This document shows, one piece after another, positions 23,704-34,390 of a stretch of DNA of 64,000 nt (position 1 is its first letter; each line of letters starts with the position of its first letter). The stretch comes from Vairimorpha ceranae (Eukaryota; Microsporidia; Nosematidae). The DNA is taken from the NCBI RefSeq assembly GCF_000988165.1, contig NW_020169306.1, positions 1-64,000 on the forward strand, in the 5' to 3' direction. Position numbers and translations under genes: made by a program. The notes under the pieces were generated by a model, which had not been told where the DNA came from, ran no database searches, and was given only the letters and a program-made list of their open reading frames with translations.

Positions 23704-26440
23704 TATAAAATTTAATATAATATTTAACATTCAAAGCTTTTTAAATTTAGAAAATTATCTATTTTTATATAAGACTTGAATTTATACTTTATTTAAGTTT
23801 ACATCTGTCGACTGAAACATTTTAAACATAAAATTTTTCTAAAAAATGACAAGAAGTGATATTAGCAATTTTTTTAAAAATTCAACTAAAATAGTTCACA
23901 TAATAAAACGTTTTAAAAACTCTGCCTTTTTTGTGTTTTAAGCTAGATAATTGGAGGGATTAGAACTGCTGTGTTTGCAACGGCTTTACTGGTTATAATT
24001 TTGTAGCATAAATTATATTATTTTTTTTTAATATAGTTATCATTTCTTACTTAGTTAAAATCAAACATCTTACATAACAGCTGTGTAATTCTGAAGTATT
24101 CTTGTTTTTGACATTAACAAGCCAAGAAATTCTGACTGCAAAGCTATGCTATATAAGATCAAAAACGGCTACAACTGCTATATATAAATTATTCATTTAT
24201 TAATAAACACTTAAATGTAATTTTATCATTCTATTTTTAAATCAAAAACCTTTTGATCCTAGAAAATAACATTCTGTTTTCTGCATGCTCTAACTTTTGT
24301 AGCAAATTTTAAGTGTTATGGGTCGATAAATATAAAAATGTTTTTGACTTAATGATAAACTTTTAGATTTTTTTGGGTTTAAATGAAAAATGCCGAATGT
24401 AGGACTAGAAAAATAAAAAAAAGTTTTTTATTGTTTACATCTTTAGAGTTAATATTATTCTGAAAAGCCAAAAGTGGACTGATCAGATTATTGACAATGG
24501 TAAATGCATTTATGAAAAAAAGAGATTTTAATTGGAAAAAATTAGATTAATGTGAATAAAATAGTGTAGTATTAATTATTTTATTTGCAACTTAATAATT
24601 TTAAAAATTTTTGTATAAAAATTTTAGAAAAATTTAACCATCCAATATATTATTTTCACGAAACAAATAAAACATATATTTTAGACGAGAATTAACCGGG
24701 CACACGAACACAAATACAATTTACGAAGGCAGAGACATATTAAAAACTCTTATGATATAATGTCGTACCAGGTTAGCCATGATGCATTATCGAAAAGTTC
24801 TTATTACCAGGTCGTCTACCTGTGAATAATTTTAGAAATATAATAGTATTGAATTTCTAAAATTAATTAGCCATAAAAGGATGGCATAATGTTATTAGAA
24901 ATACATTTGAAAGAAGTAAGTATAGTTTTTATTTATAAAAAGGTAATTAAAGTTTAAGAATATGATGTAACAATTAAATAGTTAAACAAAGTTTAATACA
25001 TATAATATTTAAAGCCTTTCGGATTTTTTTTGTTAAAGAGGCTAGATTTTATTCATTTTTAAAGGAAAATAGTGGAAGTAGTTATGTATGAAAATTTACT
25101 TTTTTGTTGTTTAAATATTCTATTTAAAAGTATTAAATTCGTAAATTTTTTAATTAGTATAGTATAAATTTATTAAATAAGTAAAAAATATATTTTTTTT
25201 AATTTTTACATTATAGTATATATTTTAAACCGACATTATATCTATATCAAGTGCATTTTTAGATAATCGCTATTTAAGTGGCATGAGTCCAAGGGATTTG
25301 GGATGTCTTAAAGTATTTCTCTAGCACACTTGTAGTTCTAGGATAAAAGTTAGTTCTGTATTTTAACTTATGCGATTTTGTGATATCCTATATCACAGAT
25401 AAAATATTTATTAGTACTATATGAAACCATGGATATCTCAAATGGCAAATTTAATTAATAGGTTGGTTATGAAACCCATTTTTTAATATAAAAATATAAA
25501 AGAACTAAATTTTTGAAATATATATTAATGATTAACAGGCATAATAAACATAATACTACTTACACTATTAATACTACTAAAAATAAACTATATGTTATCA
25601 ATAAATCTTTTATTAACATCACAGAAACATACCTACGAGAGGATTTCATTAGGGTTTTGGGGTGCTTTTGTCTTCTGCTTGTTGCAGAATAAAGATTTTT
25701 GGAACATCAATATTTTTTATTAATTTTCTTTTATTTTTTAACCCCTTTAAATACATTAATTATATAATTTAAATTATGAAACATAAAATATCATATTTCT
25801 CCCTATTAAGGAGCCAAATAAATTTAAATAATTATTTCATATGTTAAATCGATTAAGGAGATCTAAGATTTATTATTTAGCAGCAAGATCTAGTTTATGA
25901 TAAATTGTAAAATTTTTTTTTATCGTCAGTGTAGCATAGTACCGTTACACCTTTATTTATTTTACAGTTTTAAAAGCAGATTAGCTGCTTTACAAAAGGG
26001 TTTGAATACCTACAAGCAACCAGCAACTCAATTATTGTTATTTATATTTTACCATATATAACTATAAATAAAAAGTTAAAAATAGAAAGTCGGCATTCTG
26101 AGAATGAAAAAAATAAGTTTTTTATCAAAAATTTAATTGAATATTATCTAGAGTGCAAAAAAATGCCTGTTATACAAGAAAGTCAAATCTAATAGTTTGC
26201 AACAATAGTTTTTTTTATATAATTAATAATTATAAGAAAGTTAGCCGTTTATATTTGAAAATAATTAGATTATTTTTTACTATTAGATAATTTTAGTAAT
26301 ACAGGCAAGCGCTACATTACTAATAATCATATTTGTAAAAACTAACAAATATTTAAATAGATAAAGCCTTATAAAAGGCATTTGAGACATTAATAAAACT
26401 GTAAAAAATTGTTCTGTTAATTTAAAAAAATAAATAATGT
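23704..26440. other. Long AT-rich intergenic stretch
   Basis: No gene is supported in 2.7 kb. Around 24563 there is TGTAGTATTAATTA, and near 24800-24830 a GTTCTTATTACCAGGTCG block followed by TCTACCTGTG. Together they resemble the two ends of the 280-bp solo LTRs and may be a strongly diverged copy. The palindrome at 25379 also lies here. Confidence 0.35.
25379..25397. repeat. 19-bp palindrome TGTGATA-N5-TATCACA
   Basis: Same architecture as 23685. The spacer is TCCTA, which extends the pairing to 8-base arms (TGTGATAT/ATATCACA). Confidence 0.7.
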
Positions 26441-28057
26441 TTAATAAAAATTTAGTTCAGAAAACTCTTTCAATTTTGTAATATTAAAACCATATAATCT
26501 TACTTTTTTTGCAAACGTTTGTGTATTAAATAAAACTTGCAAAATATCTTTTTCAGCTTTTAAATCAGAAAAATTAACAATTATATTTTCTCTAAAAAAA
26601 ATTTGCTGCATAGATTGTTCAATTTTTTTAAAGTCAAGTTTTATAATAATTTCATTCATTAAAGTTTCAATTAATGTTAAATTATTAATTAAATCGCCAA
26701 CATTGTATTGTCTAGGACGTAAATAGCTTTCAACGCTAATAATAAAATTTGCAATTTTTCTAAAAAATTCAAGACAGTCAAAAATGAGATTTTTTGTAGA
26801 AGCTGAAAACTTTAAAGATTTAAAATCGTTCTTTATAAGCTCATCAGCCGTATTTTCAATTTTTTTAAACCATCTAGAACAATCTAATATTCTGTTTCGA
26901 ATGCTATGATATATAAAATTTTTTGTCAAGTCTTCGTATATAAGATATATATATGAATGTTGTATTACATTGGAAAAAAAATTATCTATAATTACACACA
27001 GCTCTTTTTTATTTTTAATTAAAGTATTAGAAAATTTAACATGTAAACTATCGGCTGAAAAGCTTTTAGTAGTTTTCTTATCTAACAAATCATCATTTTT
27101 CAATTTTTTTTCTTTTGTATAACTTGTAGTCAACCCGTCATTATTAAAAGTTCTTTTGAAATTGGCATTACTACATTCATTGGTCACTACTTCATTATAA
27201 ATTACATTATTATGCTCGCTAAACATTTTATCTTGTACATCTACATGTTTATCAGTATCACCCTGTTTAAAATCAGAATCAACTAAATTGTAATTATATA
27301 CAAAATCAAACTCTTGGAAAAAATTTTGTTTATTATCATATTCACTTGGGTCCCAATTAATGTATTTTTCAATGTCAACATCTTTAAATGAATAAGTTTC
27401 GATAACTATGTCGTCGATATTTTGATTATTAAGTTCAAAATGTTTACTGATACATCCCTTTGATAGTTGTTCAGTCAGAAATTCATTTTGTTGTTCAGCT
27501 GGTATATTTTCCAACTGCTTAGGAAAACTTGAATCAGTACATATGTTACTTTGTGTAGAAAAACTATCATTATTTATCACAGACAAATTTCTCTCTGTTA
27601 CATTGGTTTGCAAAAAGTCTGTAGCGTTTAAAACATTATTGCAAAACTTGGGGTTATTAGAAACTTTATTTTTAATAATTGTATTTGCATCAATGTCCAT
27701 TAAATAATTCTGATCAACAAAATTTAAGCTTTCTGTGTTTTGAGATAGCTCTTCATTATCTTTACTTGGAATTGACAACAATAAATCTCCTGCTTCATGT
27801 GTATTTTGACCATATTGTTCATATGTACAATCATTATCTAACCAGAATTTATTAATTTTTTCAAAACATCCAATTCCCTGTTCATTTTCTATCTGTATAT
27901 TGTCATTACATACTCCATTTTCGCTGATTATATTTTGTTGTGTATTTTCTTTTGTGCTAATAACGTTATAACAATAACCGTTAAATTGATCAAATAAATA
28001 ATTAAAATTAGGATCAAAAACATTCGTTGCAAATATCGACAAAACGCATAAAAGCAT
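26441..28057 (-). CDS. Secreted or membrane-targeted hypothetical protein (538 aa)
   Basis: Function unknown. The start ATG (28057) follows TACCCC by six bases, the best form of the start box in this window. The N-terminus MLLCVLSIFATNVFDPNFNY looks like a short signal peptide. The first 300 residues are Asn-, Asp- and Glu-rich and low in hydrophobics, suggesting a disordered acidic segment. A Lys-rich patch (KEKKLKNDDLLDKKTTK) lies near residue 315. The last 200 residues are more ordered and helical, with LKFSASTKNLIFDCLEFF and IEQSMQQIFF as representative blocks. No known domain is recognised. It is the first intact gene after a long transposon-rich stretch. Confidence 0.75.
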   Translation of the reverse strand: MLLCVLSIFATNVFDPNFNYLFDQFNGYCYNVISTKENTQQNIISENGVCNDNIQIENEQGIGCFEKINKFWLDNDCTYEQYGQNTHEAGDLLLSIPSKDNEELSQNTESLNFVDQNYLMDIDANTIIKNKVSNNPKFCNNVLNATDFLQTNVTERNLSVINNDSFSTQSNICTDSSFPKQLENIPAEQQNEFLTEQLSKGCISKHFELNNQNIDDIVIETYSFKDVDIEKYINWDPSEYDNKQNFFQEFDFVYNYNLVDSDFKQGDTDKHVDVQDKMFSEHNNVIYNEVVTNECSNANFKRTFNNDGLTTSYTKEKKLKNDDLLDKKTTKSFSADSLHVKFSNTLIKNKKELCVIIDNFFSNVIQHSYIYLIYEDLTKNFIYHSIRNRILDCSRWFKKIENTADELIKNDFKSLKFSASTKNLIFDCLEFFRKIANFIISVESYLRPRQYNVGDLINNLTLIETLMNEIIIKLDFKKIEQSMQQIFFRENIIVNFSDLKAEKDILQVLFNTQTFAKKVRLYGFNITKLKEFSELNFY

Positions 28058-28855
28058 TTAAAAGGGGTAAAATTTTATTTAGTATATTTAAATATTAAAA
28101 CCACACACCCTAAAAATAAAAAATTAACACACATATTAGTTTTAAAGTTGTTAAAATAATTGGGATCTTACAATAATAAATATTTAATATATTTTTTGTC
28201 AAAACGATCTTTTAAATTATAATATCAAGTTTTAAAAAGTTGATTAAATAAAAATTTACTTTTTTTAATAAATAGTTAATATTGTTATGTTACCATATTT
28301 TTTTTATCAACAAACAAAAAAACATCTCACGTCTGCATCAGTTAATTTAAATAACTCTGTCAAATACAAATGACTACCTTTTATAATATATTATTTATTA
28401 GCTTAATTGTTACTAACCTTGAACAAAAATAAAAAGTAAACACATATACTAAATAGTTTATTGATGTTTTCTGTTTCTTTTTTGTTTGTGCAAAATATTT
28501 AGTTCATAAAAATTTTATCTTTTTGTATTTTTTAGTAATAAAATTTAAGCACAGATTTTATAGGCAAGAAGAATAATATATATTTTTTTTCATCATTGTT
28601 TAAAAACTAATAATTAAAATTCACTTGCGAAAGAAAATAATTTTTTCTTGCTTTTAACTTGGAATATTGTAAAACTAAGGCTAACCTGTCAAATTTAACT
28701 CAAAGGTATTGTTAAATAATTACTGAATTATCAGTATATATAAAAGTTTTAATTTTATTAAAAGACACGGCAACTAAATCTTTCCTGTCGTATTTTTTTT
28801 CAAAATACAAATCCAAAAAAAATATGTTAAAATAAAAGGCTAAATAGATCAATGA
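28058..28855. other. AT-rich upstream region
   Basis: Upstream of the 26441-28057 gene; apart from its start box (TACCCC, about 28064-28069) nothing is recognised. Confidence 0.4.
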
Positions 28856-28882
28856 ACTTGACGGGCACAGTGCCCGTCAAGT
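28856..28882. repeat. Perfect 27-bp palindrome at the Merlin left end
   Basis: ACTTGACGGGCAC, then A, then GTGCCCGTCAAGT. The second arm plus the following GCCTAT is also present at the right end (29842-29858). Confidence 0.85.
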
Positions 28883-29852
28883 GCCTATTTGTTAAAAATT
28901 TTATAAATTTTAAATATTTAAAACCCATCAATGCAGTTGTCAGAATTTTTGAAAACGTTGAACAAAAGTCATAGGAAGAGGTTTTACATATTTAATAAAC
29001 AGCAATCTTATTTATGATTAATTATATTGCTTACATTGTAGGGCGAAACGTATTTTAAATATGATCATGAAAGAACCTTGGGGCATGTTTGGCGGTGTTA
29101 TTTTAAAGAGCGAGAATTTTACAGGTTTAGGCGTTTTATATTATCCGGTTCTTTCTTTTATAATTCAAAAGTATTCCTGTGAAACAATTAAGAGTAATAT
29201 TTTATTCTGGTAAAAAAGTTAAATGCATCTTGATATAATGAATTTTGTAGGTAATTTGAGTGTTAAAGTAATTCGCAGCATCAATGAGAAATGCGATGAA
29301 AAATCAAAGTTGTATTTTGGTAATCATCCGATAAGATTAGAAGGTCCGAATGTCATTGTACGAAACGACGAGACTAAATTAAATTTTACCGCGAAAAATT
29401 GAACGACTTGATTGGGCGTTAACCATGGCAGGGCAGATACAAGTACTAAACCAGCAAAGCTTCTGCCTCGATGGTGTCTTCTAGAAGTGCAGATATCATG
29501 CTTTTAATAGTAGAAAGTGTTATGCGTTTATATAGTATTATCCATTCCGATGAATGGGCGGCTTATAGGGGACTTTCTTAAAAAAATAATTACTCATACG
29601 ATACTGTATCACACAAACATCATTTTGTAGACTCCTCTACGGTCGTACACACACGGCACCTTGAAAGCCTTAACAATAAGATTAATCTAGAAATTAAAGC
29701 TCAAAAAGATGTGCGAAGAACGCATCAACAAACATTTCTTAATTTTTTTATATCTTGCGGCCTTTTCAAGAATAAGGCGTTTTTTGAATTATTGAAACTA
29801 CTTCAAGTTAAATAAATATCTACTTTATTTAATTATTATGAGCCCGTCAAGT
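28856..29852 (+). mobile_element. Merlin-type DNA transposon, inactive
   Basis: The ends are inverted repeats: ACTTGACGGGCACA at 28856 and, reversed, ACTTGACGGGCTCA at 29852-29839. The left end continues into a perfect 27-bp palindrome (13-base arms around an A, 28856-28882). The interior encodes a broken IS1595/ISXO2-like DDE transposase. It has a GPNVIVRNDETKLNF block at about 29346-29390 with the first catalytic Asp, and a WALTMAGQIQVLNQQSFCLD block at about 29410-29475. Next come RSADIMLLIVESVM and IIHSDEWAAYRGL (29532-29575, second Asp). The last block is YSYDTVSHKHHFVDSSTVVH followed by TRHLESLNNKI (about 29595-29690), with the Glu of the third acidic position. Frameshifts and a stop after AAYRGLS disable it. 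Merlin elements are known in microsporidia. Target duplication could not be settled. Confidence 0.75.
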
Positions 29853-29887
29853 GCCTATAATCAGGTTTAATTTTCTCGTCTTCTATG

Positions 29888-29912
29888 ACCCTTCGTAAAG
29901 AGGGTTTTTTTT
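29888..29912. other. Terminator-like hairpin with T tract
   Basis: ACCCT, an 8-nt loop and AGGGT are followed by eight Ts, just downstream of the Merlin element. The form is that of an intrinsic or Pol III terminator. In a eukaryote the T run alone could stop Pol III, but no adjacent Pol III gene was recognised. Confidence 0.3.
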
Positions 29913-30559
29913 GTTTAAAAATGATAGGTGTTGTGACAGATTTCAGATATCTCGTTTTGGCTGTAAAACGGATAAATTTGACATGTATACGTACTACATT
30001 TGTTTTTTAAAATTCAATATATTAAGTTTAATGCGCACTTATGATCTTAACAAAGTTAAACACTTGGCGTTTAATCACGTGTAGTATAAAATTACAAAGC
30101 CTTGCAAAATAAAATAAAACTTTGCAAGTATAAATTCAAGCTATTTTTAAAAAGATAAAATGGTTTTTATAATAGTTATTTGAATAATTTGTATTTTATA
30201 ATCAATTGTTGTCATTTAAAAATGTCTAAATGCTGAAACTCTGAATCTCAACTGACAGCGAACGATAAACTCTGAAGGTATAAGTTTATAGGTTAAAGAA
30301 TTAAAGAAAAGGTGGCAAATATAAACATGTACATCTTAAAGTAAGAGAAATTTATATACTTAAAATAAATAAGTTGCTGTATATTTTTAAAAATTATCAA
30401 CAACACGTACTTAGTTTTAAAAATTGCACTTAATACATTTTTTAAACTTTGTAAACAAAATTGCACTACTTTATAAAAACTTATTTATGTGACTATCTTT
30501 ATAAATTTATACAGCAATAAAAAATTTTGTAACTTTTAAATTGTATTTTACCCCTACAA
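29913..30559. other. AT-rich intergenic sequence
   Basis: No gene is supported. The start box of the next gene (ACCCC, 30550-30554) is at its end. Confidence 0.4.
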
Positions 30560-31945
30560 ATGAAAAAAGAAAATATAAATAAAATTATTAACCATCTTTA
30601 TAAATACGGTACATATAAAATTGATAGTAATTTATCAGTAAAAAAATTTTATAATAAGTATATAGATACATTTAAATTGCCGTCTTCTACTGATGGAGAA
30701 TCTTCTATTGGCAAAATACTGGAAATTCAACCTGTATCTTCGTTTTATAAAACAATATCTACCGATAGGCGAAGCACATCATCAAATGCTAAAAAAATAT
30801 TACTACAACCACATGATAAAAGATTCAAAGCGTTAATAAAGGATATGCAACTGAGTCTAATTAAACAGCTACATATTATACAAGAAATTATTGATAAGCA
30901 TAACATATTCTGTACAGATGACACGATAGATATTATGTGTTCAGACATATCTGAAAATGATATTAATGAAATATTAGAGCTGATTAAACAGACAGAAGTG
31001 AAAAGCGCAGTTGATGAAAACAAAATAAAAGAAAAGTCTGAAGACATTGAACTCAAATTTGAATCACAAAAGTCATTAACTGACGATGTACATCGAAATT
31101 TATATCCACGCACTAAAAGAAAATGTTCTGTATTGTCTAATGACGTTGATAATAAGCGTAACGATAGCTCAAAACAAAAAGAAAATATTGGTAGTATGGA
31201 CGCTAAAGATACCAATGAATGTAGTACATCTACTGCTACTTCGCAATTTTGTGAAGAGGAGAGAAATAACACATCGGGTATTAATAATTCTTTTTCCGAT
31301 AAAAATATTCTAGAAATGATATTGCAGCTTCCTGCTCCAGAATCAAAAAAATTAACTAAAGACTCTTCTGATGATCAAATAGATAAAAAACTAGCATTAG
31401 CACCAGCTTTGCACAAGAAACAAATAACTCATAATAATAATTCTGCCATAACAAATGATGATGTAAGTAAGTTAGAAGATTTTTCTTGTATACATAAAAT
31501 AGAATGTTTAATAGAAAACAAAACCGATTTAAATGTAATGTATAAAGAAAAAACATTTATTGACAACAACGAAACTATAACTTCAAAAGATAAAGTATTT
31601 AGAATAAGCGGGAGAAAAGATTTGCACTTAAGGCCATTTGAAAAAAAAATAAAGACCAACCAAATAACTACTATATCAAGAAATAACAGTAAACAAAAAC
31701 AAGATAATTACAACCTTTGTAAGAAAATGGTGACTGAAACATTACCAATTGCGGAGAAGTTACAAGTGCCTATTTATTTGTGTAATATGGAAGCCAAAAG
31801 TACACCTCCGGCTAGTGTACCTTCCTTTAATGTTAAAAGGCTAAAAGAAATGAGTAAAGACAAATATAAAGAAAAACTAAACGTTAAAGTTCCATCAGCT
31901 AAAAATTATGCAGATTTATTAAAAAGATCTAGAACACAAAAGTAA
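30560..31945 (+). CDS. Hypothetical charged protein (461 aa)
   Basis: Function unknown. The ATG follows ACCCC by five bases. There is no signal peptide or membrane segment. The first 60 residues (INKIINHLYKYGTYKIDS, VKKFYNKYIDTFKLPSS) look like a small folded helical unit. Residues about 90-150 include LIKQLHIIQEIIDKHNIF. The rest is Lys/Glu/Ser/Asn-rich and probably disordered, with several basic clusters (TKRKCSVLSN, KVPSAKNYADLLKRSRTQK at the C-terminus) that suggest a nuclear or nucleic-acid-associated protein. Its stop codon abuts the stop of the Swi5-like gene on the other strand, so the two genes meet tail to tail with no spacer. Antisense open frames inside it are shadows. Confidence 0.75.
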   Translation: MKKENINKIINHLYKYGTYKIDSNLSVKKFYNKYIDTFKLPSSTDGESSIGKILEIQPVSSFYKTISTDRRSTSSNAKKILLQPHDKRFKALIKDMQLSLIKQLHIIQEIIDKHNIFCTDDTIDIMCSDISENDINEILELIKQTEVKSAVDENKIKEKSEDIELKFESQKSLTDDVHRNLYPRTKRKCSVLSNDVDNKRNDSSKQKENIGSMDAKDTNECSTSTATSQFCEEERNNTSGINNSFSDKNILEMILQLPAPESKKLTKDSSDDQIDKKLALAPALHKKQITHNNNSAITNDDVSKLEDFSCIHKIECLIENKTDLNVMYKEKTFIDNNETITSKDKVFRISGRKDLHLRPFEKKIKTNQITTISRNNSKQKQDNYNLCKKMVTETLPIAEKLQVPIYLCNMEAKSTPPASVPSFNVKRLKEMSKDKYKEKLNVKVPSAKNYADLLKRSRTQK

Positions 31946-32305
31946 TCAATTCTCAAAATCATAATCCATTTCTTTTAGTATTTCTTTTGACGTTGTATTT
32001 TTCCTCTCTGCTATTTTATTTACTAAGGCTTGTCCTATATCTTTCAGTTCATTATAAACATGTAAGTTTTTTATAAATTTCTTTATTTCAATATTACAAT
32101 CTTCTATATTCATCTCATTAGAAATCTTTTCGTTAAAATACTTGTACAGTTCATATTCAACTGTATCTATTGACTCTGTTAGAAAATAATATTCTGTGTC
32201 TTGTATGCTTTTTATAAATCCCTTTCTATTTAAAAAATCAAAATTTAAGATTTTGTCTTTATGTATTATTTTATTTGCAAACCAGTCATTGAATATTTTT
32301 GTCAT
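31946..32305 (-). CDS. swi5: Swi5/Sae3-like recombination mediator
   Basis: Swi5 (Sae3 in budding yeast) pairs with Sfr1/Mei5 to help load and stabilise Rad51 or Dmc1 on single-stranded DNA during homologous recombination in the nucleus. The recognisable part is the C-terminal third of this 119-aa protein: IKKFIKNLHVYNELKDIGQA, then LVNKIAERKNTTSKEILKEM. It follows the family pattern of a helix with 'H-x-YN-(D/E)-(I/L)KD-GQ-L', a second helix with 'IA--RG-T' and an acidic C-terminus. The N-terminal two thirds are not conserved enough to recognise. Length fits the family (about 85-130 aa). The ATG at 32305 follows a CCC box (TTCCCTTAAATAATG). No Sfr1 or Mei5 partner is seen in the window. Confidence 0.75.
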   Translation of the reverse strand: MTKIFNDWFANKIIHKDKILNFDFLNRKGFIKSIQDTEYYFLTESIDTVEYELYKYFNEKISNEMNIEDCNIEIKKFIKNLHVYNELKDIGQALVNKIAERKNTTSKEILKEMDYDFEN

Positions 32306-32466
32306 TATTTAAGGGAAGTATTTTTTGTAAAAAAGTAATTAGAAAACGGTAAGTATACCATGTTACATGACTGGTCTACAAATAAAATTTCTAAATGACG
32401 TTTACACATTATGTTGTAATTGATAAATGATTTAACGGAATCTGTTACATTTTCAATAAAAGAAAA

Positions 32467-32673
32467 ATGAATAAATTTTTTATGAATATGCTAAAAATTT
32501 TACAATATTTATACACCGTCACGGCTTCAGAAAATTTAGCCAAAACTAATACAAGACATTCTTATGATGATTTAAAAAGCTTAGAACCATATGCATATAT
32601 TTACAACCTCCCCGAAACTGGGTCTGCAAATGATACAAATCACTTTGGATCAATAATAAATTATGATGCATAA
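32467..32673 (+). CDS. Possible small secreted protein (68 aa)
   Basis: A short open frame, divergent from the Swi5-like gene. The first 20 residues (MNKFFMNMLKILQYLYTVTA) could be a signal peptide. The remainder is polar and Tyr-rich (SYDDLKSLEPYAYIYNLPET), unlike random AT-rich translation. Unlike almost every other gene here it has no C-rich box upstream of its ATG, which weakens the call. It could also be the surviving 5' end of a longer gene. No homology is recognised. Confidence 0.4.
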   Translation: MNKFFMNMLKILQYLYTVTASENLAKTNTRHSYDDLKSLEPYAYIYNLPETGSANDTNHFGSIINYDA

Positions 32674-32807
32674 TAAAATATTTTAAAGTAATAATAGGTT
32701 TTTATGCATTTTATTGAACTCTATATTTTTTATTTATAAGCTTGTTGTACAGTAAGTTACGTATTAAGCTGTAAAAAAAACCTGCTGACTTTTAATATAA
32801 TACCAAA

Positions 32808-33939
32808 TGTCGCGAGCCCAGCTCGGGCTATAACAACAGAAAAGTAATGTTAAAATTTTACAAAACTTTTTCAATAAAAACAAGCTATTTTTACTATCTT
32901 AAGGCATAGAGCTTATAAATAATTAAATTGCATAGTAAGGTTAAAAATTTTTTTATAGGTCTATATAAGTAATGCTGTATCTAAAGTCCAAAAATTTTCA
33001 CATGATGATATTTTTTTATTGAGTTTTGTATTTTAAAAAATTAAATAATTTTTTAAAAGATATTAAGAAATAATATAAATTGTGACCTTTTCAATCTATT
33101 AAACAAAGATTATTCGTATTAATTTTTTTTTTATGTTTTCATATGTACTGGGAAACTTCATGTCTAAAGAATCCGAAAAAGATAAAATATTATTCATTAA
33201 ATTGTTTATTCTCTACTTCAATAAAGGTTTTTTATTCTTGTTTATTTTGGTTTGTATTCGTATCATTTGTCTTTTTAATTTAGAAATTGCATTGTTTTTT
33301 TAAATAGTTTTGATTTATGTAAATTATCATATATGGTGATTGACATTCTAAGTTATTGGGCTCTTTTATTTTAGTATAAGTAGTTCTAAATTTTAATAAT
33401 GACAACTTGTCAGATCAATTTCTATTTGTAAAATATCTTGTAAGCTCTTGTTTTAATAAAATAACTGCTTTTCTTTTACCGCCAATCTTGTTTTTCAATC
33501 GAAAATATTTTAACGATTATTGAGTTTTAACAAAAAGATATTATCTCAGCTCTATCCTTAAAATCAATTAGCAATTATTTTTAGACAAAATTTTTTTATT
33601 ATAGCTGCGGGATGAAAAAATATATCAAAATTTAAAAATTTATTTAATTTATTTTTAAATTTATTTGCAGAGTTAAAATCTTTTACGGCTTATTTTTATT
33701 CACCTACTTCTATTTGTAAAATTATCATTAAAAATAACATAAACATACGTTTCAAGCGTCACAATGAGCTTTGTCTTGTTACATTATACAAAAGCATTGT
33801 AGGTTTCAATCTGTTTCAAACATTTCAATATAAATTTAAGACAGGAATTTGCGAAATTTGAAAACTTAAGTATTGTAAAATTCATAAGAAAAAGCACACT
33901 GCGCGGCTGTAAATCGGGGCGCGGGCTGAACTCGCGACA
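32808..33939. mobile_element. Candidate DNA transposon with GC-rich inverted ends
   Basis: The left end TGTCGCGAGCCCAGCTCGGGC (32808-32828) has an inverted counterpart at the right end (33939-33919), TGTCGCGAGTTCAGCCCGCG. The first nine bases are identical and most of the rest agrees, in sequence where CG dinucleotides are otherwise rare. The right end carries a further GC-rich patch (33900-33930). The 1.13-kb interior is AT-rich without an intact frame. On the minus strand near 33500 it reads RLKNKIGGKRKAVI, faintly like the 'NKIGG---VEIDE' block of Merlin transposases. The flanks (AAA/ATA) give no clear target duplication. The family is unassigned. Confidence 0.5.
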
Positions 33940-34110
33940 ATAAATTTTTTCTTGTTTCAAATTTATGCTCGACTACTAACTTTGTTTTTTATAAACCTCC
34001 ACTAAATAAAAGTTTACAGATAGTTTTTTTAATTATAAAGACATTAAATATACATGCATAAATAATTTGATTTAGCAGAAATTTAAATGAACACTTATAA
34101 TGTATATTTT

Positions 34111-34390
34111 TGTGGTATTAATTCCACATGAAATACTTTCTATTTTCTGAATTTTCTTGAAGAAATTTTAGTATAAAAATATTTTATGAAAAGAAGGGCA
34201 TTGCTGTCATGAATAACTTACATAATCATCAACAGCAAGAGAATCATAGGATCAATAGGGGATCTCACAAGAGCACAATTCCCCATGAAGTTAATAAACC
34301 ATTTAAGTTACACCAATTTAATTTGGCTTCGTGAGCAAGCATTGTAGAGAGCTTTCTTAGTTCTGGTCGCCTTCCTGCGTTTGTCGAACA
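34111..34390. repeat. Solo LTR, copy B (280 bp), with 5-bp target duplication
   Basis: Begins TGTGGTATTAATTCCACATG and ends GTCGAACA. It is flanked on both sides by ATTTT (34106-34110 and 34391-34395), a perfect 5-bp duplication as made by Ty3/gypsy and other LTR integrases. It pairs with copy A at 3090-3369; the middle 230 bp are nearly identical. No internal element adjoins. Confidence 0.75.

Noticed and set aside
29888..29912. Bacterial-type intrinsic terminator
   Set aside because: The form fits, but the genes are eukaryotic; kept only as a low-confidence structural note.
30745..31272. 175-aa minus-strand frame
   Set aside because: Antisense to the 461-aa gene; Ser/Leu/Cys-rich composition is typical of antisense to Lys/Asp/Asn-rich coding.
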